Assembly: GCA_965214485.1 (NCBI GenBank) | Contig: CBDCBW010000013.1 | Span: 62,001 to 126,000, forward strand | Source: JANQRZ01 sp965214485 | Lineage (GTDB): Bacteria; Bacteroidota; Rhodothermia; Rhodothermales; JANQRZ01 | Reading direction: 5' to 3' | Length of the DNA stretch: 64,000 bases | Shown here: one piece after another, positions 16,242 through 25,935 of the stretch | Numbering within the stretch: position 1 is the first letter of the stretch | Layout: the number at the start of each line of letters is the position of its first letter | Made by a program: the position numbers and the translations under genes | Notes under the pieces: model-generated | What the model was told of the DNA's origin: nothing | Databases searched by the model: none | The model's input: only the letters and a program-made list of their open reading frames with translations

Positions 16242-18251
16242 TCAGCCGAAGGCAACCACGCTGCGGCGCTCGGCGACGAAGTAGTCGAAGATGATGCGGG
16301 TCACGACGATGGCCGTGAAGAGCGACGACAGGATGCCCGCCATGAGCGTCACCGCGAAGCCCTGGATCGGGCCGACGCCGAACGAGTAGAGGATGACCCC
16401 GACGAAGAAGGTCGTGATGTTGGCGTCGGCAATCGCCGAGAGGGCCTTCGCGTAGCCGCCGTCGATGGCGGCCTTGAGCGTCTTGCCGCTCGCCATCTCC
16501 TCGCGGATGCGCTCGAAGATCAGCACGTTGGCGTCGACCGCCATGCCGATCGTCAGCACGATGCCGGCGATGCCGGGGAGGGTGAGCGTCGCCCGGAAGG
16601 CGGCGAGGATGCCGAAGATGAACAGGATGTTCAGCAGCAGCGCGAGGTTGGCCACCATGCCGGCGGTCCGGTAGTAGAAGATCATGAACACCGCCACGAG
16701 CGCGAGGCCGACGAGGATCGAGAGGGTCCCGGCGCGGATCGAGGCCGCGCCGAGGCTCGGCCCCACCGTGCGCTCCTCGACGATGTCCACCGGCGCAGGC
16801 AGCGAGCCGGACTTGAGGACCGTGATCACGTCCTCCTGCTCAAGCCGCGAGACGCCGGTGATCGAGGTCCGCCCGCCGGGGATTTTGTCGATGATCCTCG
16901 GGCGCGAGTAGACCACGTTGTCGAGCACGATGGCGACGGGCTTGCCGACGTTGGCACCGGTGAGGCGGCTCCACGTCTGCGCGCCCTCGCGGTTCATCGT
17001 GAGCGAGATTTCGGGCTCGTTCGTGTAGGGGTCGAAGCTCGGGCCGGCCTCGGTGATGACCTCGCCGGTCAGCTCGGGGTCGCCGCCGCGCACGCCGACG
17101 AGGTAGAAGACATCCTCGCCGTTCTCGTTCTGCGCCTCGGACTTGGCGTCGTAGACGAGGCGGATGTTCGGCGGGAGGAGGGCCTGCACCTCGGGGCGGC
17201 GGAGCAGCGCCCCGGCCTCGGCCGTGTCGCGCTCGGCGACGGCCCCGAAGATGACGTCCTCGCCCCCGAGCGGCGAGAGCACGCGGAGCAGCGGGTTGCC
17301 GATCGCTTCGGCCGGCTCGTCGAGCCCGAGGAGGTCGTCCACGTCGCTCCCACCGATGTCGGCGTCGGCGGCGAGGTCGTCCTCGCCGAGGTCGTCGGCC
17401 TCGGTCGTCTCGTCGGTCTCGCCGAGGTCATCGGCGTCGAGGTCGTCGGCGTCGAGGTCGCTGGCGTCGAGGTCGTCGGCGTCGAGCGCGGCGGTGTCGG
17501 GCGCGGCAGGGTCGGGTGCCTCGCCGTCGGTGCCGAGGGCGTCGTAGTAGGCGATGATGCGGTTGCGGGCGCTCGTCAGCTCCGCCGGGTCGGCCATGAG
17601 GCGGAACTCGAGGCGGGCGGTGCCGCGCAGGAGGTCGCGCACGCGCTGCGGGTCGTCGACGCCGGGGAGCTCGACCACGATCCGGCGCGAGCCCTGCCGC
17701 TGGATCGACGGCTCGCTGACGCCGTAGCGGTCGACGCGCTCGCGGACGATCGAGACGGCGCGCTGCACGGCCTCGTCGGCCTCGGCGCGGAGGTAGGTCG
17801 CCACGTCCGCGTTCTCGGAGCGCCGCGTGATGTCGGCCCCGGTGCTGCGGAAGTAGCGCGAGAGCCGGACGTTCGGGTCCTGCTCCTCGAAGGCCGCGAC
17901 GAAGGCCGCGACGAAGTCGTCGTCGCCGGCGTCGGTGCGCTCGCGCGCGGCGGCGAGGGCCTGCTCGAAGGCGGGGTCGGTGTCGGTGGCGAGGGCGCGG
18001 ACGAGGGCGTCCATCCGCACCTCGAGCGTGACGTGCATCCCGCCCTGGAGGTCGAGGCCGAGCTTGAGCGCGCGCTCGCGCCGGTCGCGGATCTCGGTGT
18101 AGTTCTCGTTGAGGTACTCGGTGCGCTCGCCGTCCGGCATCGCCTCCATCCTGCTCTCCGTGAAGTGGTTCTGGAGCGTCGGGAAGAGGTACCAGAGCGA
18201 CAGCGCCAGGAAGGCGAGGGTGACGAAGATTTTGAATCCGTTCTCTTGCAT
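16242..18251 (-). CDS. secD: protein translocase subunit SecD with acidic repeat insert
   Basis: 669 residues. N-terminal helix FVTLAFLALSLWYLFP, then LGLDLQGGMHVTLEV and the P1 periplasmic domain with SEPSIQRQGSRRIVVELPGV. The C-terminal membrane domain has LTIGMAVDANVLIFERIREE, the SecD signature. Within P1, residues about 241-312 are a low-complexity acidic insert built on DADDL/DASDL units (15-bp DNA repeats, about 17316-17531), not a standard part of SecD. The insert is in frame and flanked by conserved sequence, so the protein is probably functional. First gene of secD-secF; yajC is not in the window. Confidence 0.95.
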   Translation of the reverse strand: MQENGFKIFVTLAFLALSLWYLFPTLQNHFTESRMEAMPDGERTEYLNENYTEIRDRRERALKLGLDLQGGMHVTLEVRMDALVRALATDTDPAFEQALAAARERTDAGDDDFVAAFVAAFEEQDPNVRLSRYFRSTGADITRRSENADVATYLRAEADEAVQRAVSIVRERVDRYGVSEPSIQRQGSRRIVVELPGVDDPQRVRDLLRGTARLEFRLMADPAELTSARNRIIAYYDALGTDGEAPDPAAPDTAALDADDLDASDLDADDLDADDLGETDETTEADDLGEDDLAADADIGGSDVDDLLGLDEPAEAIGNPLLRVLSPLGGEDVIFGAVAERDTAEAGALLRRPEVQALLPPNIRLVYDAKSEAQNENGEDVFYLVGVRGGDPELTGEVITEAGPSFDPYTNEPEISLTMNREGAQTWSRLTGANVGKPVAIVLDNVVYSRPRIIDKIPGGRTSITGVSRLEQEDVITVLKSGSLPAPVDIVEERTVGPSLGAASIRAGTLSILVGLALVAVFMIFYYRTAGMVANLALLLNILFIFGILAAFRATLTLPGIAGIVLTIGMAVDANVLIFERIREEMASGKTLKAAIDGGYAKALSAIADANITTFFVGVILYSFGVGPIQGFAVTLMAGILSSLFTAIVVTRIIFDYFVAERRSVVAFG

Positions 18252-18401
18252 GTCGGGTCGGGGGTCTGAGGTCGGGAGTCGGGGTCAGCGGGACCCACGG
18301 AGGCTGGAGGCACGGGGGTGCTTCCGAAGGGGGGACCGGCTCGCGCGGGCGCACGAGCGCAGAGCACCGGCAGACGGCCGGCGAGACGGCGAGGGCGTCG
18401 G

Positions 18402-18932
18402 CTAGGGGCCGAGCGGCTGCGCCGCCGAGAGCGCGGCGAGCGGGACGACGACGCGAGGCAGCGCCGCAACGGCCGCCGAGACCGACCGGGCCGAGGCTGG
18501 GGCCTCGTCGCGGCACAGCTCAGCGCTAGAGCCGGGCGCGGCACCGGAGGAGGTAGCAACCGGCGGCGCTGGAGCGGCGGCGATCCCGCGCTCGTGCCCG
18601 AAGGCGCGCAGCAGGTGCCCGTAGAGCACCGCGAGCAGAGCGTCGGAGCCTCCCGGCCCGGCGAGGCTGTGGTGCTCGATAAACCGGGCGAGGTCGGGGT
18701 CCGCGCCGAGCGCCGCCGCAAAGGCTGCGACGAAGGCCTCGGGCGTGCGCGCCTCCTGCGCCGACGCCAGAGCCTGAACCAACGCGGCCTCGACCGTCGG
18801 GGGGGCGTCGAGCGGGGCGGACACCGCCGGGCGCGCCGCGCCGGTGGCGGGGGCGGCCAGCCACAACCCCAGCCCCGCGAGGAGGCTCAGGCTGAGGACG
18901 CGCTGCACGATGGACTGCCGGAGGAGGCGCAT
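18402..18932 (-). CDS. small secreted protein of unknown function
   Basis: 176 residues with a likely signal peptide (MRLLRQSIVQRV then LLAGLGLWLAAPATGA). The rest is alanine-rich and mostly helical, with one Cys, and matches no family I know. Competing frames on both strands overlap it, but only this one has a signal peptide and a normal start. Lies 150 bases upstream of secD on the same strand; not clearly part of that operon. Confidence 0.5.
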   Translation of the reverse strand: MRLLRQSIVQRVLSLSLLAGLGLWLAAPATGAARPAVSAPLDAPPTVEAALVQALASAQEARTPEAFVAAFAAALGADPDLARFIEHHSLAGPGGSDALLAVLYGHLLRAFGHERGIAAAPAPPVATSSGAAPGSSAELCRDEAPASARSVSAAVAALPRVVVPLAALSAAQPLGP

Positions 18933-19035
18933 AAGCGGAGCAAAACGAGCGGCGCAACATACCGCCCCGACGCGAGTGCCGTCAACACGCGCCCCGCGAG
19001 TTCACCGGAGCTTGGGGAAGAGGGCGGGGAGGATG

Positions 19036-19184
19036 AGGGGGAATGGGGGGAATGGGGGGAATGGGGGGAATGGGGGGAATGGGGGGAATGGGGGGAATGG
19101 CAAGGAAAACCACCTAAATTAGCGAGTCCGTCGCGCTCCGCGCCACTGCCTCACCGTCCTCTGTCCGCCATCTCACCGCCCACC
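19036..19184. repeat. 9-bp purine array with conserved core (locus 1)
   Basis: Seven units of GGGGGGAAT (first one short) run from 19037 to 19098. They are followed by the core GGCAAGGAAAACC, TTAGCGAG and CCGTCGCGCTCCGCGC up to about 19143. The same order is found at 39129-39240, and related versions near 22285, 27919 and 41535. The array ends about 86 bases before the glpK start and could form G-quadruplexes. The array is translatable in frame with glpK, but that extension is not a protein domain. Confidence 0.88.
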
Positions 19185-20669
<1,485 letters not shown>

Positions 20670-20768
20670 GAGCGGACGGGCTTTCAAGGCGGAAGAGCGG
20701 AAGAACCAAAAATTCCAGGGTTTACCGCCGAGCCTAGAGTGAGGGGCGGTTGCTCGTAGGCCGACCCC

Positions 20769-20810
20769 CCGCTTTGGCTGCCACCGCTGCGCTCCGAGCA
20801 GCCAAAGCGG
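20769..20810 (+). terminator. hairpin after glpK, possible terminator
   Basis: Perfect 13-bp stem CCGCTTTGGCTGC (20769-20781) with GCAGCCAAAGCGG (20798-20810), loop of 16 containing CGCTGCGCTC. No U-run follows, so factor-independent termination is uncertain. The loop word recurs in a hairpin at 56304-56342, which hints at a repeat family instead. Confidence 0.45.
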
Positions 20811-20940
20811 TCCCCCGCGTTTGAGGGGGTCTGCTCACGAGCGAAGGACTGCGCCGCTAGCTTCCCCGCCTCCGCTCGTCCCCGCTTCCGCTCCTTACCT
20901 ACGGTATTTTGCTGCCGCCTCCGCCTCAGCCCTCGCCCCT

Positions 20941-22356
20941 GTGCTCTCGTCCTCCCCCTCGTTCAGCGATCCGTCCGGCGGCGACCGGTCCGACGAGGGG
21001 CTGCTGAGGCGGCTCCAGCGCGCCACCTTCCGGTTCTTCGCCGAGACCGCGAACCCCGCCAACGGCCTCGTGCCGGACAGCACGCGCGACGGCGCGGCGG
21101 CGAGCATCGCGGCGGTCGGGCTGGGGCTGGCCTCCCTCGCCGTCGGTGCCGAGCGCGGCTACATCGCCCGCGCCGAGGCGGCGGCGCGCGTCCGCGCCAC
21201 GCTGCGCTTCTTCTGGGAGAGCGAGCAGAGCGACGCCCCCGACGCCACCGGGTACCGCGGGTTCTACTACCACTTCCTCGACATGCAGACGGGGCGGCGC
21301 GCGATGACGTGCGAGCTCAGCACCATCGACACGACGTTTCTCCTCGCCGGGGCCCTCCTCGCTGGGCAGTACTTTGACGCCGACGACCCGGCCGAGGCCG
21401 ACCTCCGCGCGCTCGCCGGGGCGCTCTACCGCCGTGCCGACTGGCACTGGGCGACGGACGGGAACACCCTCGGGGTCTCGCACGGGTGGGAGCCGGAGAC
21501 GGGCTTCCTCAAGGCCCGCTGGCGCGGCTACAACGAGGCGCTCCTGCTCTACGTCCTCGCCCTGGGCTCGCCGACGTTCCCCCTCGGCCCCGAGCACTAC
21601 GCCTTCTGGCTGGAGTCGTACCGCTGGAAGAAGCTCTACGGCACCGAGCACGTGTGGGCCGGGCCGCTCTTCATCCACCAGCTCTCGCACGCCTTCGTCG
21701 ACTTCCGCGGGATCAGCGACGCCTACCTGCGCGAGCGGGGCATCGACTATTTCGAGAACTCGCGGCGGGCGACCTACGTGCAGCAGGCCTACGCCGTCCG
21801 CAACACGCGAGGCCGCGCCGGCTACGGCGAGCACGGCTGGGGCATCACCGCCTCGGACGGCCCCGGGCCCGCTCGCCACACGGTCGACGGCAAGACGGTC
21901 GAGTTCTACCACTACCGCGCGCGCGGCGTCCCGTGGGGGCCGGACGACGGCACGCTCGCGCCGTGGGCCGTCGCCGCGTCGCTCCCGTTCGCCCCGGAGA
22001 TCGTGCTCCCGACGCTGCAGCACCTCGACGCCGCCGTGCCGTGCAGCGAGGGAGCCTACGGCTTCCTCGCCTCCTTCAACCCGACCTTCCCGAACGGCCG
22101 CGAACCGTGGGCCTCGCCGGACTACTACGGGATCGACCAGGGGCCGGTGGTGCTGATGACCGAGAACTACCGGAGCGGGCTGCCGTGGCGGCTGATGCGC
22201 TCGTGCGCGCCAATCGTGCGCGGGCTCCGGCGGTGCGGCTTCACCGGCGGCTGGCTGGTGAGGAGTGAACGCATGCTCTTCGAAGTGGAGGGAGTGGAGG
22301 GAGTGGAGGGAGTGGAGGGAGTGGAGGGAGTGGAGGGAGTGGAGGGAGTGGAATGA
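20941..22356 (+). CDS. glycoamylase-like hydrolase (PF10091 type) with repeat-derived tail
   Basis: About 471 residues. An alpha/alpha-toroid family acting on glucans; true substrates are mostly unknown. Recognised by LQRATFRFFAETANPANGLV, YRGFYYHFLDMQTGRR, ELSTIDTTFLLAGALLA, WHWATDGNTLGVSHGWEPE, WRGYNEALLLYVLALGSP, WAGPLFIHQLSHAFVDFRG and PDYYGIDQGPVVLMTENYR. GTG at 20941 is the best start; upstream sequence lacks a better one and has no clear signal peptide. The last residues are (VEG)n, because the frame runs into a 9-bp GTGGAGGGA array; the natural end is probably just after RSERMLF. Followed by the AbgT gene on the same strand. Confidence 0.82.
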   Translation: MLSSSPSFSDPSGGDRSDEGLLRRLQRATFRFFAETANPANGLVPDSTRDGAAASIAAVGLGLASLAVGAERGYIARAEAAARVRATLRFFWESEQSDAPDATGYRGFYYHFLDMQTGRRAMTCELSTIDTTFLLAGALLAGQYFDADDPAEADLRALAGALYRRADWHWATDGNTLGVSHGWEPETGFLKARWRGYNEALLLYVLALGSPTFPLGPEHYAFWLESYRWKKLYGTEHVWAGPLFIHQLSHAFVDFRGISDAYLRERGIDYFENSRRATYVQQAYAVRNTRGRAGYGEHGWGITASDGPGPARHTVDGKTVEFYHYRARGVPWGPDDGTLAPWAVAASLPFAPEIVLPTLQHLDAAVPCSEGAYGFLASFNPTFPNGREPWASPDYYGIDQGPVVLMTENYRSGLPWRLMRSCAPIVRGLRRCGFTGGWLVRSERMLFEVEGVEGVEGVEGVEGVEGVEGVE

Positions 22357-22450
22357 AAACCGGGAAAGCTACCGAGGCCGTCGCGCTCCGCGCAGACGCC
22401 TGTCCCCCCATTCCTCCCATTCTCCCCATTCCGCGCCGCAGGCGCACTCC
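22285..22450. repeat. 9-bp array with core (locus 2)
   Basis: Seven units of GTGGAGGGA (22285-22347) plus a partial one run into the stop of the glycoamylase-like gene. Then come GAAAACC, CCGAGGCCGTCGCGCTCCGCGC (read as two parts) and a C-rich CATTCCTCCCATTC segment to about 22432. The core is shared with loci at 19099, 39192 and 41540. Confidence 0.85.
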
Positions 22451-22531
22451 CCCATCCCCGAGACTGTGCACCTTCGGTGGGTGTGCGCTACCTTTCGGGC
22501 TTCGCCTCGACCTCGCTCAGACTCTCGCTCG

Positions 22532-24076
22532 ATGGAACCGCCCGCCGTCTCCAAGCCCACCGGCTTCGCCCGCTTCCTCGCCGTCATCGAGCGGGTCGGG
22601 AACGCGCTGCCGCACCCGGCGACGCTCTTCGCGCTCTTCGCCGGCCTCGTGATCGTCTTCTCGTGGGTGTTCAGCCTGCTCGACATCGAGGCCGTGATGC
22701 CGCGCACGGGCGAGGTCATCCGCCCGGTGAACCTGGTCTCGGTCGAGGGGCTGCACCGGATTCTGACCGAGATGATCGACAACTTCACCGGGTTCGCGCC
22801 GCTCGGGACCGTCCTCGTCGCGCTCCTCGGGATCGGGGTGGCGGAGCGGAGCGGGCTCATCGGGACCGGCATCCGGCTGCTCGTGCTCAGCGCGCCGCCG
22901 CGCCTGCTGACGTTCGTGATCGTGATGGCGGGCGTGCTCTCGAACACCGCGAGCGAGGTCGGCTACGTGCTTCTCGTCCCGCTCTCGGCCATCATCTTCC
23001 TCGCCGTCGGGCGGCACCCCATCGCCGGGCTCGCGGCGGCGTTCGCAGGCGTCTCGGGCGGCTACTCGGCCAACCTCCTCCTCGGCACCATCGATCCCCT
23101 CCTTGCCGGGCTCTCGGAGGAGGCCGCCCGCATCATCGACCCGACCTACCTCGTCAACCCGGCGGCGAACTACTACTTCATGTTCGTCTCGACCTTCTTC
23201 ATCGCCGCCGCCGGGACGTGGGTGACCGAACGGATCGTCGAGCCCCGGCTTGGGACCTTCAAGGGCGACGTCGAGGCCGAGGAAATCCACGACCTGACGG
23301 CGGACGAGAAGCGCGGGCTGTGGTGGGCCCTCGCGTCGATGGTCGTCTTGACGGCGCTCGTGCTGTGGGGGCTCGTCCCCGAGGGCGGGTTCCTGCGCGA
23401 GCCGGGGACGGACAGCGTGCTCCGCTCGCCGTTCATGCAGGGGATCGTCGCGTTCATCTTCATCTCGGCGAGCATCGCGGGCATTGCCTACGGGCTCGGC
23501 GCGAAGACCCTCAAGAGCGACGCCGACGTGATGGAGGGGATGGGCGAGGCGATGTCCACGCTCGGCATCTACATGGTGCTCGTGTTCTTCGCGGCGCAGT
23601 TCGTGGCCTACTTCAAGTGGACCAACCTCGGGCTGATCTTCGCGATCAACGGCGCGGCGGGGCTGCAGGCCCTCGACCTCGGGCCGATCCCGCTGATGAT
23701 GCTCTTCATCCTGCTCTCGGCGGTCATCAACCTCGCGATGGGCAGCGCCTCAGCCAAGTGGGCGATCATGGCCCCGGTCTTCATCCCGATGTTCATGCTC
23801 CTCGGCTACTCGCCGGAGCTGGTCCAGACGGCCTACCGCATCGGCGACTCGACGACCAACATCATCTCGCCGATGATGAGCTACTTCGCCCTCATCATCG
23901 CCTTCGTCGAGCGCTACGACAAGCGCGCCGGCATCGGGACCGTCGTGGCGACGATGCTGCCGTACACGTTCGTCTTCCTCGCCATCTGGATGGTGCTGCT
24001 CATCGTCTGGCTGGTCTTCGGCCTGCCGCTCGGCCCCGGCGCGCCGATGTTCATCGAGGCCGCGACCGGGGGCTGA
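22532..24076 (+). CDS. AbgT-family transporter
   Basis: 514 residues, polytopic inner-membrane protein. AbgT in E. coli takes up p-aminobenzoyl-glutamate; other members export antimetabolites. Family signs: NALPHPATLFALFAGLVIV near the N-terminus, FAPLGTVLVALLGIGVAE, SNTASEVGYVLLVPLSAIIF, AAFAGVSGGYSANLLLGTID, SASAKWAIMAPVFIPMFMLL and YRIGDSTTNIISPMMSYF. ATG at 22532 chosen; the frame is open upstream only through the 9-bp repeat locus. No abgA/abgB amidohydrolase is adjacent, although an M28 peptidase follows convergently. Exact substrate unknown. Confidence 0.93.
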   Translation: MEPPAVSKPTGFARFLAVIERVGNALPHPATLFALFAGLVIVFSWVFSLLDIEAVMPRTGEVIRPVNLVSVEGLHRILTEMIDNFTGFAPLGTVLVALLGIGVAERSGLIGTGIRLLVLSAPPRLLTFVIVMAGVLSNTASEVGYVLLVPLSAIIFLAVGRHPIAGLAAAFAGVSGGYSANLLLGTIDPLLAGLSEEAARIIDPTYLVNPAANYYFMFVSTFFIAAAGTWVTERIVEPRLGTFKGDVEAEEIHDLTADEKRGLWWALASMVVLTALVLWGLVPEGGFLREPGTDSVLRSPFMQGIVAFIFISASIAGIAYGLGAKTLKSDADVMEGMGEAMSTLGIYMVLVFFAAQFVAYFKWTNLGLIFAINGAAGLQALDLGPIPLMMLFILLSAVINLAMGSASAKWAIMAPVFIPMFMLLGYSPELVQTAYRIGDSTTNIISPMMSYFALIIAFVERYDKRAGIGTVVATMLPYTFVFLAIWMVLLIVWLVFGLPLGPGAPMFIEAATGG

Positions 24077-24128
24077 GGGCAGCGACCGAGGGCGGAGCCG
24101 GGCGCGGAGCCGGGTGCGGAGCCCGGGG

Positions 24129-25829
24129 CTACGGCATCCCGGCGTCGTGCTCCGAGGCGCGCCGCGTCTCGGCGAAGGCTTCGCTCGGGTTCCACGCGGG
24201 GCGGACCGACGAGTGGGCGAGCGCGTAGCCCAGCCGGAGGGCGACGCGCGTCTGCTGGACGATGCCCTCGAACGGCATGTCGTCGCGCAGCTCGTCCGAG
24301 GGCTGGTGGTAGCGCTCCGCCCGGTAGGCCGCCGCGCGCTCGTCGGCGTAGCCCGCAGGCCGGCCTCGGAACTGCCGCCCGGTGCGGATGAAGACCGCCG
24401 GGACGCCGCCGCGCGCGAACGCGAGCTGGTCGCTGCGGAAGAAGCTGCCCTGGTTCGGCTGCGGGTCCGGCGTGACCGTCAGCCCCTCGGCCGCCGCCGC
24501 GGCGCGGAGCAGCCCGATCAGCTCGCTCCGCTCGGCCCCGACGCCGACGATGTCGTCGGTCGGCCCGTCGAGGTTGCCGGAGTCCACGTTCAGGTTGGCG
24601 ACCGTGCGGGCGAGCGGGACGACGGGGTTGCGGGCGTAGTGCGCCGAGCCGAGCAGGCCGCTCTCCTCGGCGGAGAGCGTCGCGAAGAGGACGGTCCGGG
24701 CGGGCGGCTCGGGGAGCGCGGCGAACGCCTCGGCGAGCTCGAGCATCATCGCCACGCCGGAGGCGTTGTCCACGGCCCCGTTGTAGATCCCGTCCTTGCC
24801 CGCGGCGACGAGGGCCTCGTCCATCCCGAGGTGGTCGTGGTGCGCCGTGTAGACCACCGCCTCCTCGGGGCGCGCCGCGCCGACGACCTTGCCGAGGACG
24901 TTGGTGCCCTCGAAGCGGCGCGTCTCGAAGCGCATCGCGAGGTCGGCGCGGACGGGCAGCTCGCGCGGCTGGAAGTCCCGCGAGGCGGCCTCGCCCATCC
25001 ACGCCTCCAGCGTCGTCCCGCTCATCGCGGCGAGCTGCTCGGCGACGGGCTCGGTGATCCAGCCCTTGAGCTGGAGCGGGCGCTCGGGCGGGGTGGCGGA
25101 CTGAATCTGCTCGCCGCGCGCGTCGCCCGAGAGGACCGTGAACGGGTAGCCCGCCGTGGGCTCGGTGTGGACGAGGAAGAGGCCAGAGGCCCCACGCCGC
25201 CGGGCCTCCTCGTACTTGTAGGTCCAGCGCCCGTTGTAGGTCAGGGTGTCGGCCTGGAAGAGGTCCGGCTCGTCCTCCGTCGCGGGCGGGTCGTTGACGA
25301 AGGCGACGAGGACCTTGCCGGCCACGTCGAGGTCCTTGTAGTCGTCCCAGTCGTAGCCGGGGTTCGCGATGCCGTAGCCGACGAACACGAGCGGCCCGCT
25401 GACGGAGGCCGCGTCGGCGTCGAGGTCGGTCGAGGCGATGTAGTCGTCCACGAAGTCGAGCGCGACGGGGGTGCCGTCCTCGGGCGTGAGCCTCAGCGCG
25501 CCCACGTCCGTCGGCGTCGAGCCGAGGAGCGGGACCGCCTGGAAGAAGCTGCCGTCGGCGGCGGCCCCGACGAGGCCCGCGGCTTCCATCTGCTCGCGGA
25601 CGTAGGCGACCGTTTTCTCCTCGCCCGGCGTCCCCGTCCCGCGCCCCTCGAAGGCGTCCGAGGCGAGGACGGCGATGTGCCAGCGCAGGCCCGCGCTGTC
25701 GATCGCGGCGAGGGCGGCCTCCGGCACGGGGACGGCCTCGGCACCGGCAGCGGGCGGCGAGGCCGCGTCGTCGCAGGCGGCGAGCGGGAGGAGGACGAGC
25801 AGGGCGACGAGAAGCGTGCAGCGAGGCAT
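24129..25829 (-). CDS. M28-family zinc aminopeptidase, lipoprotein
   Basis: 566 residues. Lipoprotein signal with lipobox PLAAC (Cys19). A PA-type insert (about 130-240) precedes the catalytic domain. Zinc ligands: YTAHHDHLG (about 327-335), GAVDNASG (Asp354), SAEESGLLGS (Glu388/389), LNVDSGN, and YHQPSDE near the C-terminus. The two-zinc arrangement is complete. Expected to trim N-terminal residues from peptides in the periplasm or at the outer membrane. Next to the AbgT transporter (convergent) and downstream of a secreted M43 protease. Confidence 0.93.
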   Translation of the reverse strand: MPRCTLLVALLVLLPLAACDDAASPPAAGAEAVPVPEAALAAIDSAGLRWHIAVLASDAFEGRGTGTPGEEKTVAYVREQMEAAGLVGAAADGSFFQAVPLLGSTPTDVGALRLTPEDGTPVALDFVDDYIASTDLDADAASVSGPLVFVGYGIANPGYDWDDYKDLDVAGKVLVAFVNDPPATEDEPDLFQADTLTYNGRWTYKYEEARRRGASGLFLVHTEPTAGYPFTVLSGDARGEQIQSATPPERPLQLKGWITEPVAEQLAAMSGTTLEAWMGEAASRDFQPRELPVRADLAMRFETRRFEGTNVLGKVVGAARPEEAVVYTAHHDHLGMDEALVAAGKDGIYNGAVDNASGVAMMLELAEAFAALPEPPARTVLFATLSAEESGLLGSAHYARNPVVPLARTVANLNVDSGNLDGPTDDIVGVGAERSELIGLLRAAAAAEGLTVTPDPQPNQGSFFRSDQLAFARGGVPAVFIRTGRQFRGRPAGYADERAAAYRAERYHQPSDELRDDMPFEGIVQQTRVALRLGYALAHSSVRPAWNPSEAFAETRRASEHDAGMP

Positions 25830-25870
25830 GGCAGTGGGCTGAGGGGAGGGCTCCCGAAAGAAACGAAAAG

Positions 25871-25902
25871 GGGCGGCCCGCCGCCTACGCAGCGGGCCGC
25901 CC
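25871..25902 (-). terminator. rho-independent terminator of the M43 gene
   Basis: Stem GGGCGGCCCGC (25871-25881) with GCGGGCCGCCC (25892-25902), 10-base loop. On the minus strand it is followed by CTTTTCGTTTC. It lies 33 bases after the stop of the M43 protease gene. Confidence 0.85.
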
Positions 25903-25935
25903 GAAACTACACCATCCGGCTGAGCTACGGCTGAG

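Noticed and set aside
19036..19100. Possible CRISPR or satellite array at the G-rich 9-mers
   Set aside because: Units are 9 bp with no spacers and no cas genes; they are simple tandem arrays.
18318..19184. Long N-terminal extension of glycerol kinase with WGE repeats
   Set aside because: It crosses a repeat array and overlaps another gene; GlpK homology begins at the GTG 19185.
24114..25934. 606-codon open frame antisense to the M28 peptidase
   Set aside because: Shadow frame; M28 zinc motifs and lipobox are on the minus strand.
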